Part shown: in pieces, positions 15,248-22,956 of the stretch
Position numbering within the stretch: position 1 is the first letter of the stretch
How the letters are laid out: every line of letters begins with the position of its first letter
Assembly (NCBI GenBank): GCA_965370435.1
Contig: CBDUUP010000010.1
Span: forward strand, 1 to 31,538
Origin: CBDUUP01 sp965370435
GTDB lineage: Bacteria; Chloroflexota; Anaerolineae; Anaerolineales; UBA11579
Reading direction: 5' to 3'
DNA length: 31,538 bases
Notes under the pieces: model-generated
What the model was told of the DNA's origin: nothing
The model's input: only the letters and a program-made list of their open reading frames with translations
The model's database searches: none
Position numbers and translations under genes: made by a program

Positions 15248-15463
15248 ATGAGCATGAAGATGAACCTCACTCTGGGCTTCGAATTTGACGTATCCAGCGA
15301 AGCCCCGCAGGATGAGGAGCTAGAAGAAAATCACAACCCCGAAGAAACCGGGGAAAATAGCGAGCAGGCTGATTCCGATAATCTGCCCAACGAGAACCAT
15401 AAGGAGAGGAAGAGCGCCTCCAAAGCAAAACGCCAGCGCCCCCGCGGCGGCTGGGTTTTATGA
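15248..15463 (+). CDS. Small highly charged hypothetical protein, 71 aa
   Basis: The product has a short hydrophobic start (NLTLGFEFDV), a long acidic and asparagine-rich disordered centre, and a basic, arginine-rich end closing RGGWVL. No domain is recognised. AAAAGGAAA lies about seven bases before the first ATG; further in-frame ATGs follow at 15254 and 15260. The good ribosome-binding site and isolated position support a real gene. Possibilities include an intrinsically disordered adaptor or a precursor peptide, but nothing in the neighbourhood encodes a maturation enzyme. Confidence 0.5.
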   Translation: MSMKMNLTLGFEFDVSSEAPQDEELEENHNPEETGENSEQADSDNLPNENHKERKSASKAKRQRPRGGWVL

Positions 15464-15602
15464 TGGCGGTCCGGAGAATGGCTGCTTACGCCGGTTGATG
15501 GTGAGATCGCCGGTGCGAGCAGCCCAAACCCCGGTCCCCGCCCTTATCGATAACCATTTGACAATTTACCGATAGACCCACTAGAAACAGGAGAAAAGAA
15601 CC

Positions 15603-16157
15603 ATGTATCAATACGAAGAAGAAAAGACTCAACCCTCCCTGCTCAACCTGGGAGTGATCGCCCTGGTGTTCATCATACTGGCCGTTTACTCAATGATCTC
15701 CTTGAGCACCGGAGACTTGCTCTGGTTCTGGCCCTACTTCAGCGAAGAGCCTGCCCAAGTCGTCGTCCACTGCTATGGCGATTCCATCGTCCTGGAAGAA
15801 GACAGCCCCGGCTTCTCGGACCTCGTCGCCGCAGTCAACAATATCATGTCGGGCCGAAAACGCTGGGACCCCCTCAGCCTTTCCGACGAAACCTACGAAG
15901 ACTATCTCAACCATGCCACCATGCTGACCGTGGAGGTGGTTTATAATTCCACCGTACGGGTGCATTCCATGTACAAATATTTCTCCAACATCGAGAGATT
16001 GATCATCCCCCTGGACGCCCGCCACTCCCAGATGAACGCGGTCTTTGGCCGCACCAACGACCAACCCGCCGGAGGCTCCCTCCACCTGACCTCCAACGCC
16101 CCCCTCTTGGAAGAGGTCAACGCCCAGGGCATTTGCGCCCTGGCTGGCCTGGACTGA
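15603..16157 (+). CDS. Single-pass membrane-anchored hypothetical protein, 184 aa
   Basis: Residues 1-14 are charged and cytoplasmic-looking. One hydrophobic helix spans about residues 16-38 (LGVIALVFIILAVYSMISL), and a soluble domain of about 145 residues follows, probably outside the membrane. That domain alternates short strands and helices (VVVHCYGDSIVLEED, LTVEVVYNSTVRVH, IERLIIPLDA) and has no signature I recognise. AGGAG lies nine bases before the ATG. A strong hairpin just after the stop codon probably ends the transcript. Confidence 0.7.
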   Translation: MYQYEEEKTQPSLLNLGVIALVFIILAVYSMISLSTGDLLWFWPYFSEEPAQVVVHCYGDSIVLEEDSPGFSDLVAAVNNIMSGRKRWDPLSLSDETYEDYLNHATMLTVEVVYNSTVRVHSMYKYFSNIERLIIPLDARHSQMNAVFGRTNDQPAGGSLHLTSNAPLLEEVNAQGICALAGLD

Positions 16158-16168
16158 TCGGCTCAAAT

Positions 16169-16204
16169 GAAGGTTGGCGGCCGAAGGCAAGGCCGCCAAC
16201 CTTC
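16169..16204 (+). terminator. Strong 14-bp hairpin after the membrane-anchored protein
   Basis: GAAGGTTGGCGGCC (16169-16182) pairs perfectly with GGCCGCCAACCTTC (16191-16204) around an eight-base loop. It begins 12 bases after the stop codon. There is no T-run, so it may be a processing or partial terminator hairpin rather than a classic intrinsic terminator. Confidence 0.6.
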
Positions 16205-16372
16205 CTCCAAGTGATTAGTTAAGATGATTTTCGTAAATTTTGTTTGATGGATAATTTGTTTATAAGAACCCGAAACAGCGCCATGTCCAACATCTTCCAA
16301 AAAATGTCATTCCGAGCGCCCCACAACGCCAAAAGCCCTATTCAGTGGAAAAGAAACGCCACCTCTCCCGTA

Positions 16373-16393
16373 GGGGCGGGGTCATCCCGCCCC
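16373..16393. repeat. GGGGCG-type palindromic repeat, copy 2
   Basis: GGGGCGGG (16373-16380) pairs with CCCGCCCC (16386-16393) over a gtcat loop. It is preceded by TA as in the other GTAGGGGCG copies. Confidence 0.7.
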
Positions 16394-16470
16394 GGCGCGC
16401 CAACACACATAACTATGTCCAAAACCCTTAAGTTTCTTAGTAGGAGGGCGGTTTCATCGCCCAATCTTGT

Positions 16471-16487
16471 CCTGAGCCTGTCGAAGG
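16471..16487. repeat. CCTGAGCCTGTCGAAGG dispersed repeat, copy 1
   Basis: This short unit (reverse complement CCTTCGACAGGCTCAGG) recurs at 22677-22693, in degenerate form at 29305-29320, and twice in tandem within 31134-31164. It is intergenic here. Confidence 0.7.
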
Positions 16488-16502
16488 AAGGAATCCCTGT
16501 AA

Positions 16503-16629
16503 ACAAGTTTTTTTACCTTAAAGAAATCATGATTACACTGAGTGTATCAAGGAAAAAGTTTTTTTTCAGTGTTTCAGTATTTCAGCGATTCAGTGATTCA
16601 ATCTTTGTACAATATTTGGCTTAACTAAG
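16503..16629 (+). repeat. Dispersed ~135-bp intergenic element, copy C, with TTCAGNNN array
   Basis: The element core (CTTAAAGAAATCATGATTACACTGAGTG-type) and the 8-bp array at 16565-16604 (ttcagtgt, ttcagtat, ttcagcga, ttcagtga, ttcaatct) match the other copies. It ends GGCTTAACT. It stands directly in front of copy D, giving a tandem duplication before MFS-2. Confidence 0.8.
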
Positions 16630-16643
16630 AATTAAGTGCAATG

Positions 16644-16767
16644 ATAAGATGAAATTTGCAAGTCCTTCCTACCTTAAAGAAATCATGAACACACTGAGTG
16701 TATCAAGGAAAAAGTTTTTTTCAGTGTTTCAGTATTTCAGCGATTCAGTGTTTCAATATTTCACTGC
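16644..16767 (+). repeat. Dispersed ~135-bp intergenic element, copy D, with TTCAGNNN array
   Basis: This copy is complete from TAAGATGAAATTTG to the array at 16720-16767 (five TTCA-type octamers plus ttcactgc). It ends 40 bases before the MFS-2 start codon, so it probably lies in or next to the leader of that gene. Confidence 0.8.
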
Positions 16768-16806
16768 CATTCATCATACTCTTCCGCATCTATAGGAGCC
16801 AACACC

Positions 16807-18591
16807 TTGAAAAAATCAGGCCTCACCGGAATGCGGGCCTTCATCCTCGTCCAGATCGGCCAGTTCATCTCCATCCTGGGCACCGGTCTGACCGGTTTCG
16901 CCATCCCCATTTGGGTTTATACCCAAACCGGATCTGCTACAGCCCTCACCACCCTGGCGTTCTTTAACGTCGCCCCCATCATCATTTTCAGCCCTGTCGC
17001 CGGAGCCATCGTAGACCGCTCCAACCGCAAGTTTGTGATGATGGTCAGCGACCTGGCCGCGGGCCTCTCCACCATCGTGATGCTCTTGCTCCTGGCCGGG
17101 GATAACTTGCAGATTTGGCATCTGGCCGTCACCGGCGCATTTGCCGGAGTCTTCCAGGCTTTCCAATTCCCCGCCTACTCGGCCTCCATCACCATGATGA
17201 TTCCCAAGGAGCAGTACGCCCGGGCCAGCGGGATGATCTCCCTGACCCAATCCGCCTCAACCGTACTCTCTCCGATCCTCGCCGCCTCCCTGATCGCCAT
17301 CCCCTGGGTGGGCATCAAGGGCATCCTGGTGATAGACATTATCACCTTCCTCTTTGCCGTTGGCGCTCTCCTCATCGTCCACATCCCCCAGCCTGAAGCC
17401 ACCGAGGAAGGGCGCGCCAGCCAGGGCAGCCTGCTGTCCGAATCGATGTATGGCTTCAAATATATTTTTGAGCGTCCCAGCCTTCTGGGGTTGCAGTTGG
17501 TATTCTTTGCCATTAACTTCATCGCCACCCTGGGGTTTTCAGTCCTCACCCCCATGATCATGTCCAGTACGGGGAATGATGAGACCATCTTGGGGGTCGT
17601 CATGGCCATTGGATCGGCGGGCATGTTGCTGGGAGGCTTGGTGCAAAGTACCTGGGGCGGCCCCAAACGCCGGGTGCATGGCGTCCTTACGGGGATGTTC
17701 CTGTCCAGCCTCCTGGGCCTGACCTTGCTGGGGTTGGGCGGCAATCTCTCGGCTCTTTTAGGGTTAACCAGCGGGTTGGTGTTTTGGGGGATGGGGAATT
17801 TCTTCGCCGCTTTCTTTATCCCCGTTATCAACGGTTCCAACCAGGCCATCTGGCAGAGCAAGGTGGCCCCGGACGTGCAGGGGCGGGTCTTCTCGGCCCG
17901 CCGGATGATCGCCCAGGTCACCTGGCCGGTAGCCACCTTGCTCGCCGGCCCCTTGGCCGATAAAGTATTTGAACCCGCCTTGATGCCCGGGGGGAGGCTG
18001 GCCTCGTTTGCCGGTGGCATCGTAGGAACCGGCCCGGGAGCGGGGATCTCCATGATATTTTTAATCACCGGCGTGGTCGGCGCTGTGGTGGGGCTGGCCG
18101 GGTACCTCTTCCCCGCTATCCGCAACGCTGAGGAGCTTCTCCCCGACCATGAAGCCCAACCCGCCCAGGAGAGCAAACTGTCCTTCGCCGTGGTGCTGGT
18201 CCCCTTATATGAGCGCCATTTCCTCATTGACGACCTGGCTGACGGCTTGGCCCAGGCCATGCCCAACCTTTGCCTGGAGCTTGGCTGGCCTCTGGAACGC
18301 CTGACTCTGCGCCCCGATTATATGGGCTGCATCCTCACGGCCCCGGAGACCGCCTCCCAGGACCACGTCGTGGAACATCTCCGCCGCGCCACCACCCAAT
18401 ATTTGCATCAGGAGTTCCCCCATCTGAAACGGGGCAACCCCCTGGATGATTTCTGGGCGCCCGGCCATCTGGCCCTCGAAGGGACCCGCCAGCCTCCCGC
18501 TGACCAGATCGAGGAAGTTATCAACCAGGCCCGCCACCGCAGCGGTGAATGGGAAGCCCTCCCAACAGAAGCGCAAGGAATATCCCCCTGA
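16807..18591 (+). CDS. MFS transporter fused to a degenerate Y1/HUH transposase-like domain, 594 aa (MFS-2)
   Basis: Residues 1-440 form a twelve-helix MFS carrier of the drug/siderophore exporter type, with motif A as GAIVDRSNRK (about 66-75). Residues about 456-580 are soluble and resemble IS200/IS605 TnpA in order of motifs: L-T-L-R-P-D-Y-M-G-C-I-L where transposases have P-D-H-x-H-L-L, then APETASQDHVVEHLRRATTQ, then EFPHLK, FWAPGH and a final helix. Both metal-binding histidines are replaced (Tyr505, Gly507), and the last helix (QIEEVINQAR) lacks the expected tyrosine, so catalysis is unlikely. The start is TTG at 16807, with AGGAG eight bases upstream. The tail may have been recruited as a nucleic-acid-binding or regulatory domain. 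Confidence 0.85.
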   Translation: MKKSGLTGMRAFILVQIGQFISILGTGLTGFAIPIWVYTQTGSATALTTLAFFNVAPIIIFSPVAGAIVDRSNRKFVMMVSDLAAGLSTIVMLLLLAGDNLQIWHLAVTGAFAGVFQAFQFPAYSASITMMIPKEQYARASGMISLTQSASTVLSPILAASLIAIPWVGIKGILVIDIITFLFAVGALLIVHIPQPEATEEGRASQGSLLSESMYGFKYIFERPSLLGLQLVFFAINFIATLGFSVLTPMIMSSTGNDETILGVVMAIGSAGMLLGGLVQSTWGGPKRRVHGVLTGMFLSSLLGLTLLGLGGNLSALLGLTSGLVFWGMGNFFAAFFIPVINGSNQAIWQSKVAPDVQGRVFSARRMIAQVTWPVATLLAGPLADKVFEPALMPGGRLASFAGGIVGTGPGAGISMIFLITGVVGAVVGLAGYLFPAIRNAEELLPDHEAQPAQESKLSFAVVLVPLYERHFLIDDLADGLAQAMPNLCLELGWPLERLTLRPDYMGCILTAPETASQDHVVEHLRRATTQYLHQEFPHLKRGNPLDDFWAPGHLALEGTRQPPADQIEEVINQARHRSGEWEALPTEAQGISP

Positions 18592-18694
18592 TGATTTTTA
18601 CGGTAGAATTGACTTTGTCTGATCGGCTATAGAGTCACCGTAGTCTTTATTGTCCGACCACTAAGACCACTTAGACGATCACCCGGAGGTTGAA

Positions 18695-19822
18695 ATGACG
18701 AAAGAGATGGAAGCCGAAGCGCAGCCGGCGCTCGCCCCAGAGCTGCTCTGGGAGTTGGGGACCGCATACGATTTGTTCATGAGTCTGGAAGTGCTCCACG
18801 ACCCGGCCCAGTTTGGGCTGCGGGGCGCATGGGCGGCCGGGGTGCGTTCGCGCCTCCCTGCCGAAGCCCGCGAACTCCTTGAGCAGAGCCAATTGCTGAC
18901 CAAGAGTCCCTTCCACTGGACTCAGACCCTCCCCGATCCCAAAGACAGCGAAACCGTGCTCTACACCCTGGGGCAGATCCCGCCCGCTGAGCGTCTGGCC
19001 GCCCTCTCCTGGATCGAAGACCCTTCCAGCGACTGGCAGCAGATGTTGAACGCCATCGTCGAGCGCGGCTCCTGGAACGAAGGGGATATGAGAGCGGCGC
19101 AAGCTCAGGCAAAAGAACACAAAAAACCGGCCCCCTCTCCCAAGAAACTTGAAAAGATTTTCCACTGGTGGGCGCATGCTGAAGAGTATGGGGAGCGCTA
19201 TTTGGAAGCCTTGCGCACCTACCAGGAGGTCTTCTTCGGGGAAGAAGAGCGGCGCATCCTCCCCGCCCTGAAACGGGCGACCGAGAAGGCTCAGGAACGA
19301 GCTTCCCAGGTCTCTCTCACCGAACTGCTGGGAGAACTCTCTCGCGGCTTGCGTTTTGAGGAACTGATGGAAGGGCCTGAACTGGTGATGGCGCCCTCAT
19401 TCTGGATCACCCCGCTGGTGTTTTACGCGCCTGTTGCCGAGGGGCGCAACATTTTCATATTCGGCGCCCGCTCTCCCGAAGAATCGATAGTGCCCGGCGC
19501 GCCGGTCCCCGACGCTTTGCTCCAATCCCTCAAAGCCCTCTCCGACCCCACCCGCCTGCGCATCCTGCGCTTCCTGGCCGCCAAACCGCACACTCCCGCC
19601 CAACTGGCCCGCCGCCTTCGCCTTCGCCCCCCCACTGTCACCCATCACCTGGGCGCCCTGCGTCTGGCCGGGCTGGTGGGCTTTGACTATAAGACCAAAC
19701 ACGAACACCAATACTCCGCCCGCGTGGAAAGCATCGCCCGCACCTTCACCCGCCTGAACAAATACCTGGCCAGCGAAGAGACCGAAGCCGCCGAGGACGT
19801 TGACCAAAACCAGGTCTGGTAG
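18695..19822 (+). CDS. ArsR-type winged-helix regulator with large N-terminal domain, 375 aa
   Basis: The last 100 residues are a classic ArsR winged helix: ALSDPTRLRILRFLA (about 281-295), T-P-A-Q-L-A-R-R-L, then the recognition helix R-P-P-T-V-T-H-H-L-G-A-L-R-L-A-G-L-V. No metal-binding cysteines are present in it. The 270-residue N-terminal part is helical with a central Lys/Glu-rich region and is probably a ligand-sensing or oligomerisation domain; ordinary ArsR proteins are only about 100-120 residues. CGGAGG precedes the ATG. A small CTAAG-acca-CTTAG palindrome at 18661-18674 could be its own operator. It most likely controls the downstream MFS genes. Confidence 0.85.
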   Translation: MTKEMEAEAQPALAPELLWELGTAYDLFMSLEVLHDPAQFGLRGAWAAGVRSRLPAEARELLEQSQLLTKSPFHWTQTLPDPKDSETVLYTLGQIPPAERLAALSWIEDPSSDWQQMLNAIVERGSWNEGDMRAAQAQAKEHKKPAPSPKKLEKIFHWWAHAEEYGERYLEALRTYQEVFFGEEERRILPALKRATEKAQERASQVSLTELLGELSRGLRFEELMEGPELVMAPSFWITPLVFYAPVAEGRNIFIFGARSPEESIVPGAPVPDALLQSLKALSDPTRLRILRFLAAKPHTPAQLARRLRLRPPTVTHHLGALRLAGLVGFDYKTKHEHQYSARVESIARTFTRLNKYLASEETEAAEDVDQNQVW

Positions 19823-19828
19823 AGAAAA

Positions 19829-19856
19829 GGATGAAGTGTGAAAGATGAAGGATGAA
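19829..19856. repeat. 7-bp tandem array GGATGAA, four units
   Basis: Ggatgaa, gtgtgaa, agatgaa and ggatgaa run without gaps, just after the ArsR-type gene and before MFS-3. A related array (ggatgaa, ggatgaa, ggcggaa, ggatgaa) occurs at 21235-21262 before MFS-4. Confidence 0.75.
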
Positions 19857-19941
19857 ATAGCCTGTCCGAATTTTCAAGCGGGTAGTGTTCTGACTGCCCG
19901 CCGGCAATCCATAATCCCCAATCCGCCCCCCCGGAGGGATC

Positions 19942-21228
19942 GTGGATAAACTACCCAACTCGCCTCGTAAAAGCGTCCTAGGGGAATACGCCGCCCGCCT
20001 GCGAGCTTTCCATCCCAACGCCCGCCTCTATCTTATCAGCGTGATCGTCACCGGAGCCACAATGGGGGTTTTCCGCCTCTTATTCAATTTTTACGTCCTC
20101 AGCCTGGGGCACACCGAATCCCTCCTGGGCAACCTGATCACCACCGGCAACACCACCGCCTTGATCCTGGCCCTGCCTATGGGTTTCTTGGTGGACAAGG
20201 TCGGGCGCAAACCGGCTCTGATGGCTCGCACCGTGGTCCTCAGTTTCGCCGTCGTCGTCATGGCCCTCTGGCCCTCGGTCGCCATCTTCTATCTGATGAA
20301 CGCCATGTTCGGCGTGGCCCAGAGTCTCTCCGCCGTGTCCGAAGCCCCCTTCTTGATGGAGAACAGCGGAGAGAAGGAGCGCACCTATCTCTTCAGCTTC
20401 AGCTCCGGCCTGCGGATGGGGTCGGTTTCTCTGGGCAGTTGGCTGGGGGGCGTTCTGCCGACCTGGGTGGGCGGCTTCCGGGAGGTTGCCGAAACCGACA
20501 GCGCCGCTTACGGCGGCGCGCTGCTGGTGATCGGGCTTTTGGCCGTGATCGCCGTCTTCCCCTTGATCTTTGTCCGCTCGAAGACTGCCGCCCCGGCCGA
20601 ACGAGCAACCTTCGCCCCCCTCAAATATGCCAGGGAGCAGCCCAAACTGCTCGGCAGGCTGCTGCTGCCCTCCCTGTTCATCTCCATAGGAGCCGGGTTC
20701 TTCATGCCCTTCATGAATGTATTCTTCCGGGAAGTCCACAGGCAGGATGATGCCGTGATCGGTACGTTGTTTGCCTGGGGGTCCCTGGCCATGGGGATTG
20801 GCCTGATGATCGCCCCGCCCATCGCCGACCGCCTGGGCAAGATCCAACTGGTGGCCCTCACCCAGCTTTTGGCGATTCCCTTCATGGGCCTGCTTGGTTT
20901 TGCGCCCATGTTCGCCATCAGCGCCGGCGCCTATTACATCCGCATGATGCTGATGAACATGAGCAATCCTATATACACCACCTTCGTCATGGAGCAGGTG
21001 AGCGCCTCGGCTCGTTCCACCGTCGCCAGTCTGGTGAGCATGGTCTGGAATTTCGGACGAGCCCTCAGCCCCACCATCAGCGGCTACTTGCAGGAACAGT
21101 ACGGCTTCAATCCCCCCTTCATCATCGCCATGACCCTCTACCTCTGCGCCATCTTCCTCTACTGGCTCTTCTTCTTGAGAAAGTCGGCCCGTGAGGAGAT
21201 CGCGGCAGCGCCCGTCCCAGGAGACTAA
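19942..21228 (+). CDS. MFS transporter, 428 aa (MFS-3)
   Basis: A twelve-helix MFS carrier with motif A as GFLVDKVGRK (residues 81-90). The start is GTG at 19942, preceded by CGGAGG four to five bases away; the protein opens with a cytoplasmic stretch that includes YAARLRAFHPNARLY before the first helix. Its closest relative is the next gene: both share LRAF-x-PNARLYLI, YVLSLG, GFLVDK-x-GRK, NMS-x-PIY-x-TFVME and ARSTVASLV-like stretches. Tandem duplication is likely. Substrate is unknown; control by the upstream ArsR-type protein is inferred from order and orientation. Confidence 0.92.
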   Translation: MDKLPNSPRKSVLGEYAARLRAFHPNARLYLISVIVTGATMGVFRLLFNFYVLSLGHTESLLGNLITTGNTTALILALPMGFLVDKVGRKPALMARTVVLSFAVVVMALWPSVAIFYLMNAMFGVAQSLSAVSEAPFLMENSGEKERTYLFSFSSGLRMGSVSLGSWLGGVLPTWVGGFREVAETDSAAYGGALLVIGLLAVIAVFPLIFVRSKTAAPAERATFAPLKYAREQPKLLGRLLLPSLFISIGAGFFMPFMNVFFREVHRQDDAVIGTLFAWGSLAMGIGLMIAPPIADRLGKIQLVALTQLLAIPFMGLLGFAPMFAISAGAYYIRMMLMNMSNPIYTTFVMEQVSASARSTVASLVSMVWNFGRALSPTISGYLQEQYGFNPPFIIAMTLYLCAIFLYWLFFLRKSAREEIAAAPVPGD

Positions 21229-21234
21229 TTGAAA

Positions 21235-21262
21235 GGATGAAGGATGAAGGCGGAAGGATGAA
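21235..21262. repeat. 7-bp tandem array GGATGAA, second array
   Basis: Units ggatgaa, ggatgaa, ggcggaa and ggatgaa run head to tail between MFS-3 and MFS-4, about 45 bases before the TTGC-rich array. Confidence 0.75.
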
Positions 21263-21301
21263 AGAAAGGCAACCAGGCGACTAGGTAATTAGAGATCAGC
21301 C

Positions 21302-21412
21302 TTGCAAGTTTGCCCACTTGCCACCTGCAACTTGCACACTTGCCACTCGCCCACTTGCACACTTGCCACTTGCATACTTGCCACTTGCATGCTTGCCCCC
21401 TTGCAAACCTGC
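21302..21412. repeat. 7/8-bp tandem array CTTGCNAC, about 15 units
   Basis: TTGC (or CTGC/TCGC) recurs at 21302, 21310, 21318, 21325, 21332, 21340, 21347, 21355, 21363, 21370, 21378, 21385, 21393, 21401 and 21408. The spacing alternates between seven and eight bases. The array ends about ten bases before the MFS-4 start codon and replaces any visible ribosome-binding site. Confidence 0.85.
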
Positions 21413-21422
21413 AACCATAACT

Positions 21423-22721
21423 ATGACTGACCAAAAAAAACCTCCCCCAACCGATATCCTGAGAGAATACGTCTCCGCTTTGAGAGCTTTCCGCCCCAAC
21501 GCCCGCCTATATCTGATTAACGTCATCATCGTAGGAGTCTCTATGGGGGTGTACAGCCTGCTGTTCAACTTTTACGTCCTCAGCCTGGGGTACGAAGAGG
21601 ACCTGCTGGGCGACTTGATCACCATCGGCAGCGCCGCCGCCATGATCCTGGCCCTGCCCATGGGATTCCTCGTGGACAAGATCGGGCGGAAGACCTCCCT
21701 CATCTTGAGCGGGTTGCTGATGATGGTTTCGGTGGGGGGGATGGTGCTGTGGCCTTCGGAGAACATGTTCTACGCCATGAATGTGCTGTTGGGCGCCTCC
21801 CAGAGCCTGGCGATGGTGACTATGGCTCCCTTCCTGACGGAAAACAGCGGCGAAGAAGAGCGCACCTACCTGTTCAGTTTTGGCATGGGTTTGAATATGG
21901 CTTTCGTCTCGGTGGGCAATTGGGTGGGCGGCTATCTGCCCACCTGGGTGGGTCGCTGGCGGCAAGTAGACCCGGAAAGCGCAGCCGCTTATGCGGGTTC
22001 GCTGTTGGCGGTGGGAGTGATCTTTTCATTGGGCGTCATCCCGCTGCTTTTCTTGCGCCGCCAGCGTCTGGAGACGGAGGAACGCTCGGTGTTCGCTCCC
22101 TTTGCCTACGCCGCCAAACATCCCCGGTTGTTGGGGAAAATGATCCTGCCCTTGCTGCTGACCTCCATCGGGGCCGGGTTGATCATCCCCTTCATGAACG
22201 TTTTCTTCCGGGTCGCCCACGGCCAACCTGATCCGGTGATCGGCAAGCTTTTCGCCTGGGGGTCCCTGGCGATGGGGATCGGCTTCCTCATCGCGCCGCC
22301 GCTGGCCCAACGCTGGGGGCGCATCCAGTTCGTCGTCATCACCCAGGCGTTGTCCATCCCTTTTTTGATCGCCCTGGGATTCGCGCCCTGGTTCTGGCTC
22401 AGCGTGGTTGGATTTTACTTCCGCCAGGCCCTGATGAACATGAGCAGCCCCATCTACCAGACCTTCGTCATGGAACGAGTCGACCCCGACGCACGGGCCA
22501 CCGTCGCCAGCCTGGTGGGGATCGCCTGGAGTTTTGGCTGGGCCTTCAGCCCCACTCTCAGTGGAAATCTGCAAGTGAAATACGGCTTCGGCCCCTCCTT
22601 TATAGGCACTATCGCTCTCTATTCAGTAGCGGTATTCCTTTACTGGTTTTTCTTCTGGCGCGGCGGGGAGGTTGACCCTTCGACAGGCTCAGGGCAGGCT
22701 CAGGATGAAGGTTTTTCTTGA
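21423..22721 (+). CDS. MFS transporter, 432 aa (MFS-4)
   Basis: A paralogue of MFS-3 with motif A as GFLVDKIGRK (residues 81-90) and the same C-terminal NMSSPIYQTFVME segment. The ATG at 21423 gives an N-terminus aligning with MFS-3. An in-frame ATG at 21318 only adds a low-complexity peptide translated from the tandem array. No Shine-Dalgarno sequence is visible. The last 16 or so residues (VDPSTGSGQAQDEGFS) are encoded by a copy of the dispersed CTTCGACAGGCTCAGG repeat, so the original C-terminus was probably shorter and the repeat has moved the stop codon. Confidence 0.9.
   Translation: MTDQKKPPPTDILREYVSALRAFRPNARLYLINVIIVGVSMGVYSLLFNFYVLSLGYEEDLLGDLITIGSAAAMILALPMGFLVDKIGRKTSLILSGLLMMVSVGGMVLWPSENMFYAMNVLLGASQSLAMVTMAPFLTENSGEEERTYLFSFGMGLNMAFVSVGNWVGGYLPTWVGRWRQVDPESAAAYAGSLLAVGVIFSLGVIPLLFLRRQRLETEERSVFAPFAYAAKHPRLLGKMILPLLLTSIGAGLIIPFMNVFFRVAHGQPDPVIGKLFAWGSLAMGIGFLIAPPLAQRWGRIQFVVITQALSIPFLIALGFAPWFWLSVVGFYFRQALMNMSSPIYQTFVMERVDPDARATVASLVGIAWSFGWAFSPTLSGNLQVKYGFGPSFIGTIALYSVAVFLYWFFFWRGGEVDPSTGSGQAQDEGFS
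22677..22707. repeat. CCTTCGACAGGCTCAGG dispersed repeat, copy 2, in coding sequence
   Basis: The repeat, followed by a second partial GCAGGCTCAGG, lies in frame at the 3' end of MFS-4 and encodes a serine/glycine/glutamine-rich tail. Confidence 0.75.
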
Positions 22722-22752
22722 GGGGAGGGGTTTTTGCGTCTGGCGGGGAGTA

Positions 22753-22788
22753 TTGTAGGTCTTGTAGCTCTTGTAAGTCTTGTAGCCG
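22753..22788. repeat. 9-bp tandem array TTGTAGNTC, four units
   Basis: Ttgtaggtc, ttgtagctc, ttgtaagtc and ttgtagccg follow each other without gaps. Confidence 0.8.
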
Positions 22789-22878
22789 TGTTTTGTGTTT
22801 TTTTGGGACGCTGATAAAAAGGATGACGCTTATTGTGGTTGGGCGCGGGGAGAGAAGCCCTGTTTTCCCGACGATGGT

Positions 22879-22906
22879 ATTATAGCACATTTGTTCTGTT
22901 TGTCAA
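22879..22906 (-). promoter_or_regulatory. Orphan consensus promoter reading toward MFS-4
   Basis: On the minus strand TTGACA (22901-22906) and TATAAT (22879-22884) are both perfect and separated by 16 bases. Transcription would start near 22872 and run through the 9-bp array into the 3' end of MFS-4. No open reading frame with a ribosome-binding site follows, so a small or antisense RNA is possible. Confidence 0.55.
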
Positions 22907-22956
22907 GGGTATTATGAGTTGGCGAACAAGTTTGTAAAGTTATTGACATGGGGGGC

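Larger units (their letters stand above)
16216..16502. repeat. Repeat-rich intergenic segment interrupting a dispersed element
   Basis: The first 20 bases (AAGATGATTTTCGTAAATT, from about 16218) match the 5' end of the ~135-bp element, whose remainder resumes near 16503. Between them lie the GGGGCGGG/CCCGCCCC palindrome (16373-16393) and the CCTGAGCCTGTCGAAGG repeat (16471-16487). The interval looks like nested insertions. No gene is supported. Confidence 0.5.

Noticed and set aside
15558..15587. TTGACA with an 18-base spacer to TAGAAA before the membrane-anchored protein
   Set aside because: The -10 match is weak and transcription would start on top of the ribosome-binding site.
16244..16624. 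A 126-codon plus-strand frame
   Set aside because: It is assembled from several repeat families and has no initiation signal.
21302..21412. CRISPR-like array before MFS-4
   Set aside because: The unit is 7-8 bases with no spacers, so it is a simple tandem repeat.
22609..22890. A 93-codon minus-strand frame after the orphan promoter
   Set aside because: Its ATG lies within the promoter itself, upstream of the predicted transcript start, and the peptide is translated repeat sequence.
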